From assembly GCF_036634175.1 (NCBI RefSeq), contig NZ_JAZIFX010000001.1, positions 806,001 to 870,000 of the forward strand: a DNA stretch of 64,000 nucleotides. Direction: 5' to 3'. The notes below the pieces were generated by a model, which saw only the letters and a program-made list of their open reading frames with translations, was not told the DNA's origin and made no database searches. The translations under genes were made by a program, and so were the position numbers. This DNA is from Streptomyces sp. P9-A2 (lineage in GTDB: Bacteria > Actinomycetota > Actinomycetes > Streptomycetales > Streptomycetaceae). Shown in pieces: positions 18,215-27,112 of this stretch (its first letter is position 1; each line of letters begins with the position of its first letter).

Positions 18215-20593
18215 TCACGCGGTGGGCGCCTCCGTGCCGGTGCGGGCGCCGTCGTCGAGGTCTCCCGTGCGGCGCGGTGCCGGGACGTCCGGTCGCAGCC
18301 GGGCGAGCAGCCGTCGGCGTTCCTCGGCGAAGGCTGGGTCCGCCTGGTAGTCGGAGTGGCCGAGGATCGGGGCGGGCAGTGGGTGGCTCCCGGTGCGGCC
18401 GTACGCCAGTGGGTCCTTGAGCGGGGGGCGGTCCACCTCGGGGCCGCAGTCGCCGGGCAGCCGCACCGGGCCGCCGATGGGGTCGGTGCGGCGGTGGAGG
18501 TTGCGCCAGCAGTCGACGTCCTGGTGCAGCGCGCCGAGCGCGTCCGGTCCGAAGTGGGCGGGGAACCAGCGGCCGTACAGCCGCTCCAGCGGGGAGCCGT
18601 AGGTGAGCAGGGCGACGCGCCTCCGGGTGGACGGGGTGAGCTGCCAGGCCGCGGCGGCGGCGAGGACGCTGCCCTGGGAGTGGCCGGAGAGCACCAGGCG
18701 TCCGCCGGTGGCCCGCGTCCAGGTCTCGATCCGCCAGGTCAGGTCGGGCACGGCGCGTTCGGCGTAGCAGGGCGGGGCGAAGGGGTGGGCGGCACGGGGC
18801 CAGAAGGTGCCGACGTCCCACAGAATGCCGATCGTGCGCCGCGCGGAGGCGTCCTTGTAGGCGCGCCGGCCCCAGGTGACGAACAGTATGAAGCCGAGTC
18901 CGATCAGCCAGGAGCCCAGGGCCTGCGCCGTTTCGGCGGCGCCGTGGACGACGGCGTAGGTTCCCTGTGCGGCCTCGCCCGGCGTGCGGTCGGTGGCCAG
19001 CGCGCCGATGAGGGCGCCCGCCCCCAGCAGCAGGGTGGCGGCGGAGGTGACGGCGAGGATGCGGGGTCCCCGGTCGGTGAGGGAGGCCATGGCGCGTGCG
19101 TTGGCGATCCGCCGGGTGCGGGCGGGGTCACCGGTTTCGCCCGGGAACTCGCGTGCCACGGCGGTACGCTCGTCGCGGGCGATGTTCCAGGCCCGCCGGG
19201 CCAGCCAGCAGCAGAGCCCGAGAAGCAGGACGAGCAGCGGCGGGATCACGGCCGCCTGCCAGGTCAGGACCACCGGCGGCCCGGGGATCGACGTCCCGGT
19301 GCCGTCCAGCCAGTCGGAGACGCGCTGGGCCACGCCGCCGGACATCACGCCGCCCAGCGCGCAGGCCAGCATCACGACGGCCGGTCCGGCCAGGCCCCGC
19401 ATGGCGGCGCGCCGGTCGGGGGCGCTGCGATGCAGGGCGTGGGCGACACCGGCGAGGACGATCACGAGCAGGCCCTGGACGAGGGCGGTCGCGCCGAAGG
19501 CCATGTCGCCGGGGAGCCGGCCCGCCGAGTCCCAGCCGGGGCGGCGCCATCCGGCGTACACCAGGGTGAGGGCGAGCAGGAGGAGCGCGGCCAGGGGCAG
19601 CAGGCGCAGCAGGTGTGCGTCGAGGGCGTCGTCGAGACGGCGGTCGGTGCGGCCGCGGCGGCAGACCACCCACACCACGACGGCCGCGGCGGCGAACAGG
19701 GCCGCTTGCACGAGGGGGCCGAGGAGCGCCAGTGCCGCGGATCCGCCCGGTGCTCGGTCGTGCCGGGCGGCCGCCAGGGCGAGGGCGAAGGCGACGGTGA
19801 GCAGTCCGGCGGCGGTGTGCGCGGCACGGAGCCGGGCGACCAGGCGACGGCCGTACCAGAAACCGGGTCGGCTCAGGGCGGTGGGGCCGCCGTCCTCGGG
19901 CTCGGTCTCGTGGGTCATCGGCTGCTGGGACTCGTACGCGCTCCAGGTGCGCAGGGACAGATACCACAGCAGCCCGGTCAGGGCGGTGGGCACCAGGGCG
20001 GCGAGGCCGAGCCGGCGCCCCGGCTCGCTCCACCAGCCGTCGTCCGATGCCTCGGGGGAGAGGAAGCCGAGCCAGGAGTGCCGGTCGGCGCACGCCCGCG
20101 TGCCCGCGCACTGCCAGGCCGACAGGTCGAGGGCGACCTCGCACGCCGCCGCGACGAGCAGCACCGTCAGGCTCAGTCCGGCCAGCCGCACCAGCAGTCC
20201 GTACAGCCGGGTGAGGCGTCTGCGGCCTCGGGCCGCCGGGCGCATCCAGTGGGCGAGGTTGACCACCATGAAGGGCAGCAGCAACAGCCACAGGGCGCGG
20301 GTGCCGTTCCCGGAGGTGAGGTTGCACCAGACGTAGGCCTCGGGGACCGGTCCGTGCCGGTGGCCGGCGGGCGGGCGCTCCGCGCGGACGTCGTCGGCGC
20401 GCCGGAATATGGCGGCGACGTCGTCGCCGGCGATCCGCACGGTGCGCGGATCGTTCAGCATGTCCTGCGGGGTGGCGCCGCCCACTCCGTGGACCAGGAG
20501 TTCCAGGGCGGTCCCCGAGTCCTCCGGCCGCTCGGCGGGGCCGTCCGTGGTCTCGGCCCGCTCGGCCGGTCTGTCTTCCCGCGTATGTTCCAC
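18215..20593 (-). CDS. polytopic membrane alpha/beta hydrolase
   Basis: 792-residue membrane protein. The N-terminal LELLVHGVGGATPQDML is the oxyanion-side strand of an alpha/beta hydrolase. The middle (~residues 95-560) holds around ten membrane segments. The C-terminal soluble part carries the nucleophile elbow GHSQG (S639) followed by a LLTYGSPLERLYGRWFP stretch and an HSDYQADPAF region that could supply the histidine. Known actinobacterial relatives are annotated only as lipase-like membrane proteins; substrate unknown. The GTG at 20593 is chosen because GGGGGAAG lies 9 bases upstream. It converges with the beta-helix/AAA+ gene with only 34 bases between the stops. Confidence 0.75.
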   Translation of the reverse strand: MEHTREDRPAERAETTDGPAERPEDSGTALELLVHGVGGATPQDMLNDPRTVRIAGDDVAAIFRRADDVRAERPPAGHRHGPVPEAYVWCNLTSGNGTRALWLLLLPFMVVNLAHWMRPAARGRRRLTRLYGLLVRLAGLSLTVLLVAAACEVALDLSAWQCAGTRACADRHSWLGFLSPEASDDGWWSEPGRRLGLAALVPTALTGLLWYLSLRTWSAYESQQPMTHETEPEDGGPTALSRPGFWYGRRLVARLRAAHTAAGLLTVAFALALAAARHDRAPGGSAALALLGPLVQAALFAAAAVVVWVVCRRGRTDRRLDDALDAHLLRLLPLAALLLLALTLVYAGWRRPGWDSAGRLPGDMAFGATALVQGLLVIVLAGVAHALHRSAPDRRAAMRGLAGPAVVMLACALGGVMSGGVAQRVSDWLDGTGTSIPGPPVVLTWQAAVIPPLLVLLLGLCCWLARRAWNIARDERTAVAREFPGETGDPARTRRIANARAMASLTDRGPRILAVTSAATLLLGAGALIGALATDRTPGEAAQGTYAVVHGAAETAQALGSWLIGLGFILFVTWGRRAYKDASARRTIGILWDVGTFWPRAAHPFAPPCYAERAVPDLTWRIETWTRATGGRLVLSGHSQGSVLAAAAAWQLTPSTRRRVALLTYGSPLERLYGRWFPAHFGPDALGALHQDVDCWRNLHRRTDPIGGPVRLPGDCGPEVDRPPLKDPLAYGRTGSHPLPAPILGHSDYQADPAFAEERRRLLARLRPDVPAPRRTGDLDDGARTGTEAPTA

Positions 20594-20881
20594 TGCTTCG
20601 CACTTCCCCCGTGACACGCCGTCGGATCCGTCCGTGCGGGCAACAGGATCCCCCCGCCGGAGCGGCTGACACCTCTCCTCACGGAATCTCCCCGATCCGG
20701 GTGACGAACGGACGACCCACGGGACAACCATGACATGTTCGCGACGAAAGCTGGGTGCGCCGCCCTTGCCCCGGCATGCGAGGATGGGACGCCGACGCAC
20801 CGGCGGCGGGAGGAACGTGCCAGTCGGACCGGGTGCGCGGGGCGTGTCGGACGGCTTGGCTGCGAAAGGACCGGAGCGTAC

Positions 20882-21721
20882 GTGAGCGAGAATCAGAACC
20901 TCCTCGCGGAGCAGCGGCGCACCCTGATCCTCGACGAGGTCCGGCGCCGCGGCGGAGTCCGGGTCAACGAACTGACCCGTAAGCTCGGCGTGTCGGACAT
21001 GACGGTCCGCCGCGACCTCGACGCACTCGCCCGGCAGGGCGTGCTGGAGAAGGTGCACGGCGGCGCGGTCCCGCTGGTCGAGGCCAGCACCCATGAGCCC
21101 GGCTTCGAAGCCAAGTCCGGTCTGGAGCTGAGCGCGAAGGAGGACATCGCGCGAGCGGCGGCCGAACTGGTCCCGCCGGGCGCGGCGATCGCCCTCTCGG
21201 GCGGTACGACGACGTACGCGCTGGCCGGCCGGCTGCTCGACGTGCCCGACCTCACCGTGGTCACCAACTCGGTGCGGGTGGCGGACGTCTTCCACGCGGC
21301 CCAGCGCACCTCGGACCCCCGCCAGGGTGCGGCCACGGTCGTCCTGACCGGCGGTGTGCGCACGCCGTCCGACTCACTGGTGGGGCCGGTGGCGGACCAG
21401 GCGATCGCGGCGCTCCACTTCGATCTGCTGTTCCTCGGCGTGCACGGGATATCGATCGAGGCCGGGCTGTCGACGCCCAACCTCGCCGAGGCCGAGACGA
21501 ACCGGCGTCTGATGCAGTCTGCGCGACGGGTGGTCGTGGTGGCCGACCACACCAAGTGGGGCACGGTGGGCCTGAGTTCCTTCGCGTCCCTGGACCAGGT
21601 GGACACGCTGGTGACGGACTCCGGACTGCCGGCCGAGGCCCGCGACGAGATCTCCGAGCATCTGCCGCGGCTGGTCGTGGCGGGCGAGCCCGAGGAACCG
21701 GCGGAACCCTCGGACGTCTGA
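20882..21721 (+). CDS. DeoR-family transcriptional regulator
   Basis: 279-residue repressor. The N-terminal DeoR helix-turn-helix is intact (RRTLILDEVRRRGGVRVNELTRKLGVSDMTVRRDLDAL, ~11-48), followed by the family LEKVHGGA motif. The C-terminal DeoRC sugar-phosphate sensor shows SGGTTTYAL and DLLFLGVHGI. Such proteins respond to phosphorylated sugars. The GTG at 20882 has AAAGGA upstream and gives the standard N-terminus. It stands alone between a divergent membrane hydrolase and a convergent PLP enzyme, so its target is not evident here. Confidence 0.9.
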   Translation: MSENQNLLAEQRRTLILDEVRRRGGVRVNELTRKLGVSDMTVRRDLDALARQGVLEKVHGGAVPLVEASTHEPGFEAKSGLELSAKEDIARAAAELVPPGAAIALSGGTTTYALAGRLLDVPDLTVVTNSVRVADVFHAAQRTSDPRQGAATVVLTGGVRTPSDSLVGPVADQAIAALHFDLLFLGVHGISIEAGLSTPNLAEAETNRRLMQSARRVVVVADHTKWGTVGLSSFASLDQVDTLVTDSGLPAEARDEISEHLPRLVVAGEPEEPAEPSDV

Positions 21722-21799
21722 CCGGGCCGCAGGAACTCGGTTCCCGGCCCCCGGTCCCTCCGCCCTCCGGCTCTTCGGCCGGAAGTCACCCGACACCAC

Positions 21800-21840
21800 G
21801 GGCTGACGGCGACCGTGCGCGCGGCGGTCGCCGTCAGCCC
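21800..21840. terminator. bidirectional hairpin terminator overlapping a stop codon
   Basis: 16-bp perfect inverted repeat (21800-21815 with 21825-21840), loop 9 bases. It serves the DeoR gene on the plus strand. The right arm includes the stop codon of the minus-strand PLP enzyme at 21834, so that message would carry part of the stem inside its coding end. Confidence 0.8.
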
Positions 21841-22976
21841 GGCCAGGCTCCTGTCCGCAGCAGCGTCTCGATCGTCGCCGTGTACGGAGCGACGTCCAGG
21901 CCCTGGGCGGCCAGCCAGGCGTCCGAATAGTACTTGTCGAGGTAGCGGTCCCCCGGGTCGCACAGCAGCGTCACCACGCTCCCCGGCCGCCCCTCGGCCA
22001 CCATCTCGGCGACGATCTTCAACGCGCTCCACAACCCGGTGCCGGTGGAGCCGCCCGCCTTGCGGCCGATCGCCTGCTCCAGGGAGCGTACGGCGGCGAC
22101 GGCGGCCGCGTCGGGGACCTTCATCATCCGGTCGATCGCGCCGGGCACGAAACTCGGTTCCATCCGGGGCCGGCCGATGCCCTCGATGCGGGAGCCCCGG
22201 TCGCAGGTGACGTCCGGATCGCCGGTGGTCCAGCCCTCGAAGAAGCAGGAGTTCTCGGGGTCGGCGACACAGATGCGGGTGTCGTACTGCATGTAGTGGA
22301 CGTAGCGGGCGAAGGTCGCCGAGGTACCGCCGGTGCCGGCCGTGGCGACGATCCAGGCGGGCTCCGGATGGGGCTCCGACCTCAGCTGGCGAAAGGTGGA
22401 TTCGGCGATGTTGTTGTTTCCCCGCCAGTCCGTGGCGCGTTCGGCGTAGGTGAACTGGTCCATGTAGTGGCCGCCGGTCTCCGCCGCGAGGGCGGCCGAC
22501 GCCTCGTACATGGCGCGTGGGTCGTCCACGAAGTGGCACCGGCCGCCGTGGAACTCGATCAGGCGGCACTTCTCGGCGCTCGTCGTGCGCGGCATGACGG
22601 CGATGAAGGGCACCCCGATCAGCTTCGCGAAGTACGCCTCGGACACGGCGGTCGAGCCGCTGGAGGCCTCGATCACCGGGCGGCCCGGACGGATCCAGCC
22701 ATTGCACAGTCCGTAGAGGAAGAGGGAGCGGGCGAGCCGGTGCTTGAGGCTGCCGGTCGGGTGCGTCGACTCGTCCTTGAGATAGAGGTGCACGCCCCAC
22801 CGGTCCGGCAGCGGGAAACGCAGCAGGTGGGTGTCGGCCGACCGGTTGGCGTCGGCCTGGACCCTGCGCACGGCTTCTTTCAGCCAGTCGCGGTAGCCGG
22901 GGTCACTGTGGTCGGCGTCGAGGGTGGTCCCGTCCAAGGTGTGACGGGGTGGTGGGGACTGCTGGGGAGTGCTCAC
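21834..22976 (-). CDS. cysteine synthase-family PLP enzyme
   Basis: 380-residue fold-type II PLP enzyme. The Schiff-base lysine sits in the motif [11 protein letters not shown], where standard O-acetylserine sulfhydrylases have N-PxGSxKDR; the phosphate-binding glycine loop is [15 protein letters not shown], and a serine loop [19 protein letters not shown] precedes it. The C-terminal [10 protein letters not shown] supplies the usual PLP N1 contact. The protein is longer than CysK, and the SLKHR variant marks a separate actinobacterial subgroup of unproven substrate (L-cysteine desulfhydrase or synthase are options). GTG at 22976 is chosen because AAGGAG lies 8 bases before it. Confidence 0.8.
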   Translation of the reverse strand: MSTPQQSPPPRHTLDGTTLDADHSDPGYRDWLKEAVRRVQADANRSADTHLLRFPLPDRWGVHLYLKDESTHPTGSLKHRLARSLFLYGLCNGWIRPGRPVIEASSGSTAVSEAYFAKLIGVPFIAVMPRTTSAEKCRLIEFHGGRCHFVDDPRAMYEASAALAAETGGHYMDQFTYAERATDWRGNNNIAESTFRQLRSEPHPEPAWIVATAGTGGTSATFARYVHYMQYDTRICVADPENSCFFEGWTTGDPDVTCDRGSRIEGIGRPRMEPSFVPGAIDRMMKVPDAAAVAAVRSLEQAIGRKAGGSTGTGLWSALKIVAEMVAEGRPGSVVTLLCDPGDRYLDKYYSDAWLAAQGLDVAPYTATIETLLRTGAWPG

Positions 22977-23340
22977 GACAGGGCTCCTTACGCTGAGCGC
23001 GCCGACGGCGTCCCGCGCGGCCGGCACACCGATCATAGAACCCCATGAACCACCTCCCACCTGCATAAACGCCCCTTTGGGGAGCTCAAAGGAAGGCCTG
23101 GGGCCCACCTTGGCGCCACCTTCCGGCATCCGGCACGCGACTGCGGGGGGCGCATTCGCGCGAATGCTTCGGACGCCCCCGGAAGGGGAACGTGCGCACT
23201 GGTGCTCAGCGGCGGGGACGGGCAGACTTCCCGCGAAGCGAAGTCCCGGACGGGAGCACACTGGAGCAGGACATGGGCCGGCCCGCGGAGCACGGTCCGG
23301 TACACCGACGTGCGCAGACGCGCACAAGGGGGCGAGTGGC
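22977..23340. other. divergent promoter region
   Basis: 364 bases between the starts of the PLP enzyme (minus) and the small protein at 23341 (plus). It holds the ribosome site AAGGAG of the PLP gene, and a short dyad GACTTC...GAAGTC at 23225-23245 that could be an operator or a small hairpin. No further gene is seen. Confidence 0.4.
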
Positions 23341-23664
23341 ATGGCCGAGCTGGAGTTCACGGCCAGGGGCGTGCGGATCGGCAGGCGGCTGCGGTCGCTC
23401 ACCCGGGCCGGAGAGGTCCGGATCAGTGACGGCAGGCTCGAGCTGCTCACCAGCTACGGAAGCGAGATCGACAGCGCGCCGGTGCAGGCCGTGCGTGCCT
23501 CCCGGCCCTGGTTCACCCCGGGTGGCCGCGCCCTGGCCGACCTCAACGGCCACCGCTACCTGCTGACTCTGGGCGACCACGACCCGGCGCCGGGTGAGCC
23601 GGGGCCGCCCGCGGCGCGCCGCTTCATCGAGGCCGTACGCCGGGCATCGGGGCGCGGCACCTGA
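23341..23664 (+). CDS. conserved small hypothetical protein
   Basis: 107 residues, soluble, starting [31 protein letters not shown]. It looks like a compact beta-rich domain ([27 protein letters not shown], then [12 protein letters not shown]), and similar small proteins are common in streptomycetes next to ATP-binding regulators. GGGGGCGAG precedes the ATG as a ribosome site. No catalytic motif. Codon use is normal for the region, with strong G/C third positions. Confidence 0.7.
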   Translation: MAELEFTARGVRIGRRLRSLTRAGEVRISDGRLELLTSYGSEIDSAPVQAVRASRPWFTPGGRALADLNGHRYLLTLGDHDPAPGEPGPPAARRFIEAVRRASGRGT

Positions 23665-23859
23665 GATGCCCGCGAGTTGCGCCGCCCCAGGCCCTGCGTC
23701 ACGCTATTCTCACGTCACTCTGGGTTTACCGGCGATAACGCTGCGAACCAGCCCGCCGGCCACGACAGCAGGCGGTCATGTCACGCAGGCACCCTGCTGG
23801 ATCCGTACTCCGTGTTCTTCCGGGCGCCCGTCCGGGCCTGACACCGGGGAGTCGCAGCT

Positions 23860-24405
23860 GTGATCACTCACCCAAGCAGACACTGCACGGTGGAGCTCCA
23901 GGCTCTGCCGTCGCGGATCGGCCAGGTCCGCAGAATCGTATCTGCGCAATTGCGCTACTGGCATATGGACACCTTGATAGACCGGGCCTCGCTCGGTGTG
24001 ACCGAGCTGTTGTCCAACGTCCACCGGCACGCCCAGCCCGACAAGACCTGCACGGTCGAGCTGGAGGTGCTGCTCGACCGGCTCAAGGTCTCGGTGCACG
24101 ACCACGACCCGCGGCTGCCGGTCGTCGGGGACGCGGCTCCGCTCGCCACCTGTGGGCGCGGGCTCGCGATGGTGGCCGCGATGAGCGAGAGCTGGGGCGC
24201 CCTGCCTGACGGCGAGTCCGGCAAGGTCGTGTGGTTCACGCTGCCGGCGCCGTCCGCGGCTCCCGTCGCGGACTGGGACCACTATCCGCGGATCACCACC
24301 GGTGAGCACGCCGCGCACCGGTTCGCGGAGGTCACGCTCGTCGAGCACGCCATCGAGGACCGCCGCTCCGAACCCGCTCCCGCCCGGTCCGCCGTTGTCG
24401 GCTGA
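23860..24405 (+). CDS. RsbW-like ATP-binding regulatory protein
   Basis: 181-residue single-domain HATPase_c_2 protein of the anti-sigma/serine kinase type. N box VTELLSNVHRHA (~48-59) gives the E/N pair that holds Mg-ATP; VSVHDHDPRLP replaces the usual DxGxG as the first G-box and GRGLAMVAAMSESWG is the second. Streptomycetes carry dozens of such paralogues; they phosphorylate or sequester anti-sigma antagonists or regulate development. Only the kinase domain is present, without sensor or phosphatase modules. GTG at 23860 is the start; the ~40-residue tail after WFTLP is variable. Confidence 0.85.
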   Translation: MITHPSRHCTVELQALPSRIGQVRRIVSAQLRYWHMDTLIDRASLGVTELLSNVHRHAQPDKTCTVELEVLLDRLKVSVHDHDPRLPVVGDAAPLATCGRGLAMVAAMSESWGALPDGESGKVVWFTLPAPSAAPVADWDHYPRITTGEHAAHRFAEVTLVEHAIEDRRSEPAPARSAVVG

Positions 24406-24483
24406 CCGGGCGGTGCCCACCTCCCGTACCCGGTGCCCCACCCGGCGGCCCCGCTCCGGCCCACGGCCCGGAGCCGACCCCGT

Positions 24484-24726
24484 TCACGGACGGGAACGCG
24501 GACCGCCGGGGTCGGCGTACCGACTGCGCCCAGGACGTGACGAGTCGGCCGTCGCCGGCGGCGTGTGGACCGGGGCGAGCGTCACGCGGTCTCCGCCGCG
24601 CCGCCCCCGAGGCCGATCGACCACGTACTGCCTGCCCTCCGCCACGGCAGACGGGGGCGACCACGTCCGGACCCCGAAACCCGCCCGGTCGCGGCACAGC
24701 GGGGTCGTGGTTCCTCCTGCTGTCAT
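24484..24726 (-). CDS. possible small ORF coupled to the SHOCT gene
   Basis: 80-codon ORF whose ATG overlaps the TGA of the SHOCT gene (ATGA). Third positions are about 80% G/C, below the surrounding genes but above chance. It encodes a hydrophilic, Arg/Pro-rich peptide with no recognised domain. The coupling overlap is the main argument; it may equally be chance reading of a high-GC gap (24406-24722), which otherwise holds nothing recognisable. Confidence 0.3.
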   Translation of the reverse strand: MTAGGTTTPLCRDRAGFGVRTWSPPSAVAEGRQYVVDRPRGRRGGDRVTLAPVHTPPATADSSRPGRSRYADPGGPRSRP

Positions 24727-25015
24727 ACCTCACCGCCCTTGCCGTGCCGGCCGAACTCCTCGTCCAGGACGGACAGCCGCCACCAGTACTCGTCCTCGTC
24801 GATCTCGCCGGAGGCGAAGCGGTGACCGAGCACCGCGATGGGCGAGTTGTCCGCCACTGCGGGCCCGCCAGGGCCGTGTCCGCGTCCGCGGCGTCCGTGC
24901 CACACCGTGCGGCGCAGCAGGGCGATGCCACCGCCGATGGCCAGGGCCCGGATCAGGGGAAGAGCAGGATCCACGGGCCGGGCCCGCCGTCGCCGAAGTG
25001 CGCCAGGGTCTGCAT
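24723..25015 (-). pseudogene. SHOCT-domain protein gene, one-base frameshift
   Basis: The start at 25015 has GAGGAG 10 bases upstream and reads MQTLAHFGDGGPGPWILLFP, a membrane-segment N-terminus usual for small streptomycete SHOCT proteins, then hits TGA at 24953-24955. The continuation LIRALAIGGGIALLRRTVW and the C-terminal SHOCT helix pair (SPIAVLGHRFASGEIDEDEYWWRLSVLDEEFGR) run on in the next frame to 24723. Restoring one G in the four-G run at 24956-24959 joins the two halves into a normal ~97-residue protein. So the gene has lost a single base, either truly or through a sequencing error. An intact IS lies 100 bases upstream of its start. Confidence 0.8.
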
Positions 25016-25114
25016 GGCCGTTCAACTCCTCGGATGCGCGCGCCGACGTCCCGTCGTCGTACGAAGCGTCGTGACGCGTCGTTGTGCTGCTTCGCTTCCG
25101 AGAATCGTCCCCGA

Positions 25115-25140
25115 GGAGCCGTAATTTAACTACTGCCGGA
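25115..25140. repeat. IS terminal inverted repeat, left
   Basis: 26 bp beginning GGAGCCGTAATTTAAC; exact reverse complement of 26862-26887. It contains the stop codon of the transposase. Confidence 0.9.
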
Positions 25141-26820
25141 GTTGATCTCGTTGTCGTGGTGCTCGATCACGCGCTTCAAGGCTTCGAGCGTGCGGGGAGG
25201 GCGGGTCCGGCGGAAGACGAGGACTCTGGCGAGTTCGGGCCCGGCGAAGGCCAGCATCGGCTTGGACCTCCCGGCGTGGTAACTCAGCACGTTGCGCTTG
25301 CGGCCCATCAGCTCGGCCGCGAGGGTCAGGGTGACGGTGTTGCGGCTGCGGAGCACGGCGACCAGGACGCGGTGGCGGTGATCGAGGGTGCCGAAGCCGG
25401 GGTTGCGGCCGCGGCCGTCCCTGCCTGCGCTCTGGCGTTCGACTTCGGTCAGGACCTGTTGGCATGGTTCGAGCTGGAGCACGAGCTGTTCGAACTGTTC
25501 TCGGGGCATGCCCGTGAGTGCGGGGTGGGTGAGGAGGAAGGTGGCCTCGGTCGGGACCGGAGGTCCCGACTCGTCGCGTGGATCTTCCGGAAGCTGCTGG
25601 TCGGGGTCCTGCGGGGCGATGGTGTAGTTCCACTCGCCGTGGAACTCGTCCCGTTTGACCCGCCGCTCGGCGCTCTTGCGTTCAGCTCGGGTGAGCACGC
25701 GGCCGGTGGGGTAAGCATTCTCGTCCAGTGCGGCATGAACGGTCAGTCCGGTGCTGGTGCGGGTGGCTGAGATGGTCTCCAGCAGCACTTCGTAGCTGGT
25801 CAGAGGCTGCCCGCGCAGGCTGTGGGTGATCCGGGAGAACAGCCGGTGTTCCACTTTGTTCCATTTTGAAGTACCTGGCGGGAAGTGCATGACGGTGATG
25901 CTCAGTCCGCACTCGTCTGCGAAGTCGGCCAGGCCCATCTTGAACAGGCGGGAGTCGGCCGAGTTGGCCCCTCCGGAATCGGCGGTGACCAGCAAGCGGT
26001 CCACGCTGGGGTAGTCGAGGCGCCCTTGGATCTTCCACCAGCGGCGCAGGGACTCCACCGCGAAGGCGGCGGTGTTTCGGTCGGTGCCCACGTTTACCCA
26101 GCCGCTGTCGCGCCCCAGGTCGTAGATGCCGTACGGAATGGCGACCGGGGTGTCGGGGCCGACGAAGTCGTGGTCCGGGGCGGTGATCGGCTGGCCTTTG
26201 GGGCGGTAGGTGCGGCCGGGCCGGGCGAAGTCGCCGATCGGTTCCTTCTGTTTCGTGTCCACGCTCACCACCGGCAGGCCCCCCGCCAGGAAGCGTTCGG
26301 CGGCGGTGTTGATGTGACGGAACTGGGCGTCTCGGTCGGGCACCTGACTGCCGGCTTGAGTCTTGGCCATGCCCTGCAGGCTGAAGCCCATCGCACGCAG
26401 TAGGCTGCCGACCACTGGGGCGCTGACCGGATGACCGGCATCGGTCAACTCCCGGGACAAGTCCCGCAGCGAGGCAGTGGTCCAGCGCAGCGGGGACACC
26501 GGATCACCCACCTCACGCGGCTCGATCAACAACTCGAGAGCCGCCACCAGACCGGGATCGCGCTCGGCGGCAGACTTGCGCCCGCCGCCGGGTCTGCGCA
26601 CCCGCCCCAACGCCTGTGTTCCGCCCGCGAGTTCCTCACGCCCTCGTGCGACGGTCGACTCCGAGACCTCCGCCAGCCTGGCCACGGCCGCGATCCCTCC
26701 ATGCCCCAGCGCCTCGGCCTCGGAAGCCAGATACAGACGGCGCTGCCGCTCGTCCAGATGCGGCAGCACCGCCGCGAACTTCGTATCCAGTACCGCCAGG
26801 ACTTCATCCGGAATCGCCAC
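25126..26820 (-). CDS. ISAzo13-family transposase
   Basis: 564-residue DDE transposase. An N-terminal helix-turn-helix (GIAAVARLAEVSESTVARGREEL, ~40-62) binds the ends; a GGGRKSA stretch and the PLRWTTASLRDLSRELTDAGH segment follow. The catalytic acidic residues lie in VSVDTKQKEPIG, LVTADSGGANSADSRLF and SKWNKVEHRLFSRIT, the arrangement of the ISAzo13/Rhodopirellula-type family. No frameshift is seen. The stop codon TAA falls within the terminal repeat. Codon use is a little less GC-rich than the neighbours (for example CGTTTACC and TTTTGAAG patches), consistent with transfer. Confidence 0.92.
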   Translation of the reverse strand: MAIPDEVLAVLDTKFAAVLPHLDERQRRLYLASEAEALGHGGIAAVARLAEVSESTVARGREELAGGTQALGRVRRPGGGRKSAAERDPGLVAALELLIEPREVGDPVSPLRWTTASLRDLSRELTDAGHPVSAPVVGSLLRAMGFSLQGMAKTQAGSQVPDRDAQFRHINTAAERFLAGGLPVVSVDTKQKEPIGDFARPGRTYRPKGQPITAPDHDFVGPDTPVAIPYGIYDLGRDSGWVNVGTDRNTAAFAVESLRRWWKIQGRLDYPSVDRLLVTADSGGANSADSRLFKMGLADFADECGLSITVMHFPPGTSKWNKVEHRLFSRITHSLRGQPLTSYEVLLETISATRTSTGLTVHAALDENAYPTGRVLTRAERKSAERRVKRDEFHGEWNYTIAPQDPDQQLPEDPRDESGPPVPTEATFLLTHPALTGMPREQFEQLVLQLEPCQQVLTEVERQSAGRDGRGRNPGFGTLDHRHRVLVAVLRSRNTVTLTLAAELMGRKRNVLSYHAGRSKPMLAFAGPELARVLVFRRTRPPRTLEALKRVIEHHDNEINSGSS

Positions 26821-26861
26821 AACAGCTCAACTACCACACAGAACCGAGATATTGACCCGAA

Positions 26862-26887
26862 TCCGGCAGTAGTTAAATTACGGCTCC
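26862..26887. repeat. IS terminal inverted repeat, right
   Basis: 26 bp matching the left end exactly in inverse orientation, 41 bases before the transposase start codon; followed by the CGA target duplication. Confidence 0.9.
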
Positions 26888-27040
26888 CGAGCGGGTACCG
26901 GGTCGTCGTACGGCCGGCGGCACTGTGCGTACCTCAGGGGAAGTACGCCGGACGGCGACGCCTGCTTCCGTCCGTCCGGAGTGCTGTACCTGCCGGTACG
27001 TGCAGCACAACGGCTGTCCGACCGGGCGGCCCCGAGGGGC

Positions 27041-27094
27041 GGAACCGGCTCCCCCGGGGGCGTCGTGGGGCAGCCCCCGGGGGAAGCCCGTTCC
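27041..27094 (-). terminator. GC-rich hairpin terminator
   Basis: Long imperfect stem, 27041-27061 with 27073-27094, centred on a CCCCCGGGGG core in each arm. It lies 19 bases beyond the stop of the PPOX-type gene on the minus strand. Confidence 0.75.
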
Positions 27095-27112
27095 GCTCCG
27101 GGCAGCCGGGGC

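Larger units (their letters stand above)
25115..26887 (-). mobile_element. complete ISAzo13-type insertion sequence
   Basis: 1,773-bp element with identical 26-bp terminal inverted repeats (25115-25140 and 26862-26887), one transposase gene filling almost all of it, and a 3-bp direct repeat CGA immediately outside each end (25112-25114 and 26888-26890) as the target duplication. Intact ends and reading frame suggest a recent, possibly active copy. It sits in the upstream region of the SHOCT gene and transcribes toward it. Confidence 0.9.

Noticed and set aside
18356..20614. 752-codon open frame opposite the membrane hydrolase
   Set aside because: Typical high-GC antisense shadow: Gly/Arg/Val-rich, no motif; the opposite frame has GHSQG and membrane spans.
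25115..26887. Larger composite transposon or genomic island
   Set aside because: Only one IS copy, tight target duplication, ordinary genes on both sides.
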